Shown here: one piece after another, positions 6,200 through 7,755 of the stretch | Layout of the letters: the number at the start of each line of letters is the position of its first letter | How positions within the stretch are numbered: position 1 is the stretch's first letter | DNA from: JABJMC01 sp964459205 | GTDB taxonomy: Bacteria; Patescibacteriota; Gracilibacteria; UBA1369; UBA12473 | Direction: 5' to 3' | Assembly (NCBI GenBank): GCA_964459205.1 | Contig: CAYWKJ010000045.1 | Coordinates: 1 to 7,755, forward strand | Length of the DNA stretch: 7,755 nt | Position numbers and translations under genes: made by a program | The notes under the pieces: model-generated | What the model saw: the letters and a program-made list of their open reading frames with translations, nothing else | What the model was told of the DNA's origin: nothing | Databases searched by the model: none

Positions 6200-7755
6200 T
6201 TATTGAATCTCGCGAATTTCAACAACATTCATTCGTTTCCCTAGTGGGAAATCCCCAAAGTCATTAGTCTTGCTATTAGGATCAAAAAGAACCCATTCGT
6301 AGTCTTCTGGTTCTTTTCCTCCAGTTGACCAAGCTTGATATGTAATACCAGAAGCCGCCAAGTCATCTTTATGCACAGCTAATAAAACATGCGTTGAGCG
6401 TCGCCACCGTTTTTTTATAGTATGCAGTTTATCTGGATCATTAACCGCATAAACTAAGGCAGTTCTAATACCAGCGGCTTTGAACAAAGATGCCGCCCCA
6501 ACCGTTAAGTTGTTACAATCTCCCCACCCTTGCATAATAGTAGCCGAAGTTGGCCTATTAACTTCATCCCCAGCTTCCTTATCATATTCAGTTTGATGCT
6601 GAAAATAACGTCTAATCCGATCCGCAATTTCAAACTGGCTTTTTGCGCCTTTTAAAATTTTTCTAACAATCCTTTTAACCACCGGGTCATCAGGCACAAC
6701 ATAGTTTTCTAAGCCTTTCCATCTACCTGTGCTATCAGTTCGCGGGTCATTATAAGTAAAAGTTTGCCCATCATCGCGATGCTCTACATAATTACGAATA
6801 GTATCGGCAAAGACAGACCAATTAAAACGAACTTGACCAAAATCTTGAGTATGTCGAGGGCCTTCAGTGTGCTCAAAGCCTTTCTTTTTAGCAATAAGAT
6901 CCAATGTGACTGGATGATGGTCTGCGCCTATTAAAAATGATTCTGGAATGACTAGGTCTTGTCCCACCCCAGTCCATAGCAGCAAACGACTATCTCTTTC
7001 GCTAGTAAATCTTTTAGAGACAGTATAAGTGTTACGCCGTGCCCGTGCGCTAGTTGCTGGTACACGATCAAGTATTTCCGCTTCCTGAAAATCAATTTCC
7101 GCATCTTTATTTGCCCCCCTATAAAAAATATTATCAATAGAGTTACCTTCTCCGCGGACGACTTCAAAGCCCTGCGGGTCTAATTGAATATTATAAGTTT
7201 TTTTATACCACCATGTTAGGAAGCCAATTAACTCCCCATCACTTACCTCGGCTGCTCTAGTAATCAGATTTAAAACATCAGACCATGTAGTATTTTTCAT
7301 TTGGTCTTTCCCTCTACCACCATTCAAAACTTCACCAGTCTCCTCCCCCGGGATTGTTAAATGATAGCATCTTTCTTTTTTCCCTTGCCAAGTTTTACAA
7401 CTTTCCGCCACTTTAACCATTTGCAAATGATCGCGGAAAAAATGTTTTGAAAGCGCATCAACATCCAAAATCGTATCAAATACTTCTTTTGTTTCACCAT
7501 CTGATATCGGACTCGAAGTATAAAGAATTAGACCGGTGTCACTAATCCCTTCCGGGATTTCTAAGCGCGAAACACGGCGTTCAAAAGCATCATCAGGATC
7601 AGTAGGCGCTAAATAACCACCTGAAGCTTGCTCCGACTCATCATATAATTGACTCATTAACCACCTTAGAGGAGACCATAACCCCTTTCTACTAGCCAAA
7701 ACTTCATAACCCAATTCCGCTGCTACTGGCACTCCTACGGCTGCGGCACCTTTCA
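6200..7755 (-). CDS. Transglutaminase-like protein, 5' end beyond the window
   Basis: The C-terminal region is a transglutaminase/protease core with a complete Cys-His-Asp triad. Numbered from the GTG at 7732, these are Cys406 in GWGDCNNLTVGAASLFKAAG, His448 in RRSTHVLLAV and Asp484 in WVLFDPN. The preceding stretch at about 343-385 (VPDDPVVKRIVRKIL, then IADRIRRYFQHQTEYD) is the usual helix before the catalytic Cys. Bacterial members are mostly peptidases or amide-forming enzymes; the substrate here cannot be told. The roughly 340 residues before it have no family I recognise and no internal membrane helix. The frame stays open to the right edge (KGAAAVG before the GTG). The GTG has TAGGA directly abutting it, too close to act as a ribosome site, so I treat the gene as 5' partial. 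That missing part would hold any signal peptide or anchor. It is followed 21 bases later by the phosphatase-kinase gene on the same strand, suggesting an operon and an envelope-related role (inference). Confidence 0.85.
   Translation of the reverse strand, partial: KGAAAVGVPVAAELGYEVLASRKGLWSPLRWLMSQLYDESEQASGGYLAPTDPDDAFERRVSRLEIPEGISDTGLILYTSSPISDGETKEVFDTILDVDALSKHFFRDHLQMVKVAESCKTWQGKKERCYHLTIPGEETGEVLNGGRGKDQMKNTTWSDVLNLITRAAEVSDGELIGFLTWWYKKTYNIQLDPQGFEVVRGEGNSIDNIFYRGANKDAEIDFQEAEILDRVPATSARARRNTYTVSKRFTSERDSRLLLWTGVGQDLVIPESFLIGADHHPVTLDLIAKKKGFEHTEGPRHTQDFGQVRFNWSVFADTIRNYVEHRDDGQTFTYNDPRTDSTGRWKGLENYVVPDDPVVKRIVRKILKGAKSQFEIADRIRRYFQHQTEYDKEAGDEVNRPTSATIMQGWGDCNNLTVGAASLFKAAGIRTALVYAVNDPDKLHTIKKRWRRSTHVLLAVHKDDLAASGITYQAWSTGGKEPEDYEWVLFDPNSKTNDFGDFPLGKRMNVVEIREIQ

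Noticed and set aside
6952..7167. Minus-strand 71-codon frame inside the transglutaminase-like gene
   Set aside because: It is an out-of-frame shadow of the longer gene, with no start context and no recognisable motif.
1..7755. CRISPR array, tRNA, rRNA, transposon, phage or defence genes
   Set aside because: I saw no spaced repeats, cloverleaf-like sequence, transposase or integrase motifs, or known defence domains on either strand.

Overview
The window most likely comes from a small-genome uncultured bacterium of the Patescibacteria/CPR type, and may be a metagenome-derived contig. I infer this from the gene mix: a DUF4012 membrane-anchored surface protein, a DUF3352-like secreted protein, a C-terminal SLH triplet, and a lipid phosphatase joined to a SEC59-like kinase. 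Visible start codons also lack clear Shine-Dalgarno sites. There is no rRNA or other direct taxonomic marker, so the assignment is moderate. Codon choice is AT-leaning and uses the standard bacterial code (TAA/TAG stops; no in-frame TGA read through).

Layout: (1) 1-~807, minus strand: an interior fragment of a DUF3352-like protein. It is open at the window edge and has no start codon where it meets the next gene. (2) ~800-1378, plus strand: the C-terminal end of a surface protein, made of exactly three SLH domains, with no signal peptide and no credible start. Genes 1 and 2 meet head to head with both N-termini missing, so a rearrangement or assembly junction lies at about 790-820. (3) 1434-3164, plus: an intact DUF4012 protein with one N-terminal membrane anchor and a C-terminal Ig-like domain. 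(4) 3211-5028, plus: guaA, a long GMP synthetase with the extra C-terminal subdomain known from the human enzyme. (5) 5033-6178, minus: a PAP2 phosphatase fused to a dolichol/phytol-kinase-like (SEC59/VTE5) domain. It converges on guaA with a 4-base gap. (6) 6200-7755, minus: a transglutaminase-like protein, open at the right edge, 21 bases upstream of gene 5 and probably cotranscribed with it.

Together this looks like a cell-envelope neighbourhood with one nucleotide-metabolism gene (guaA) embedded in it. Genes 1-3 are surface proteins. Gene 5 has both a phosphatase and a kinase signature for lipid or polyprenyl phosphates and could recycle a lipid carrier. Gene 6 has a complete Cys-His-Asp protease/transglutaminase triad. 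I see no CRISPR array, tRNA, rRNA, insertion sequence or phage gene, and no defence system. The points most worth following are the broken junction, the phosphatase-kinase fusion, and the eukaryote-like GuaA architecture.
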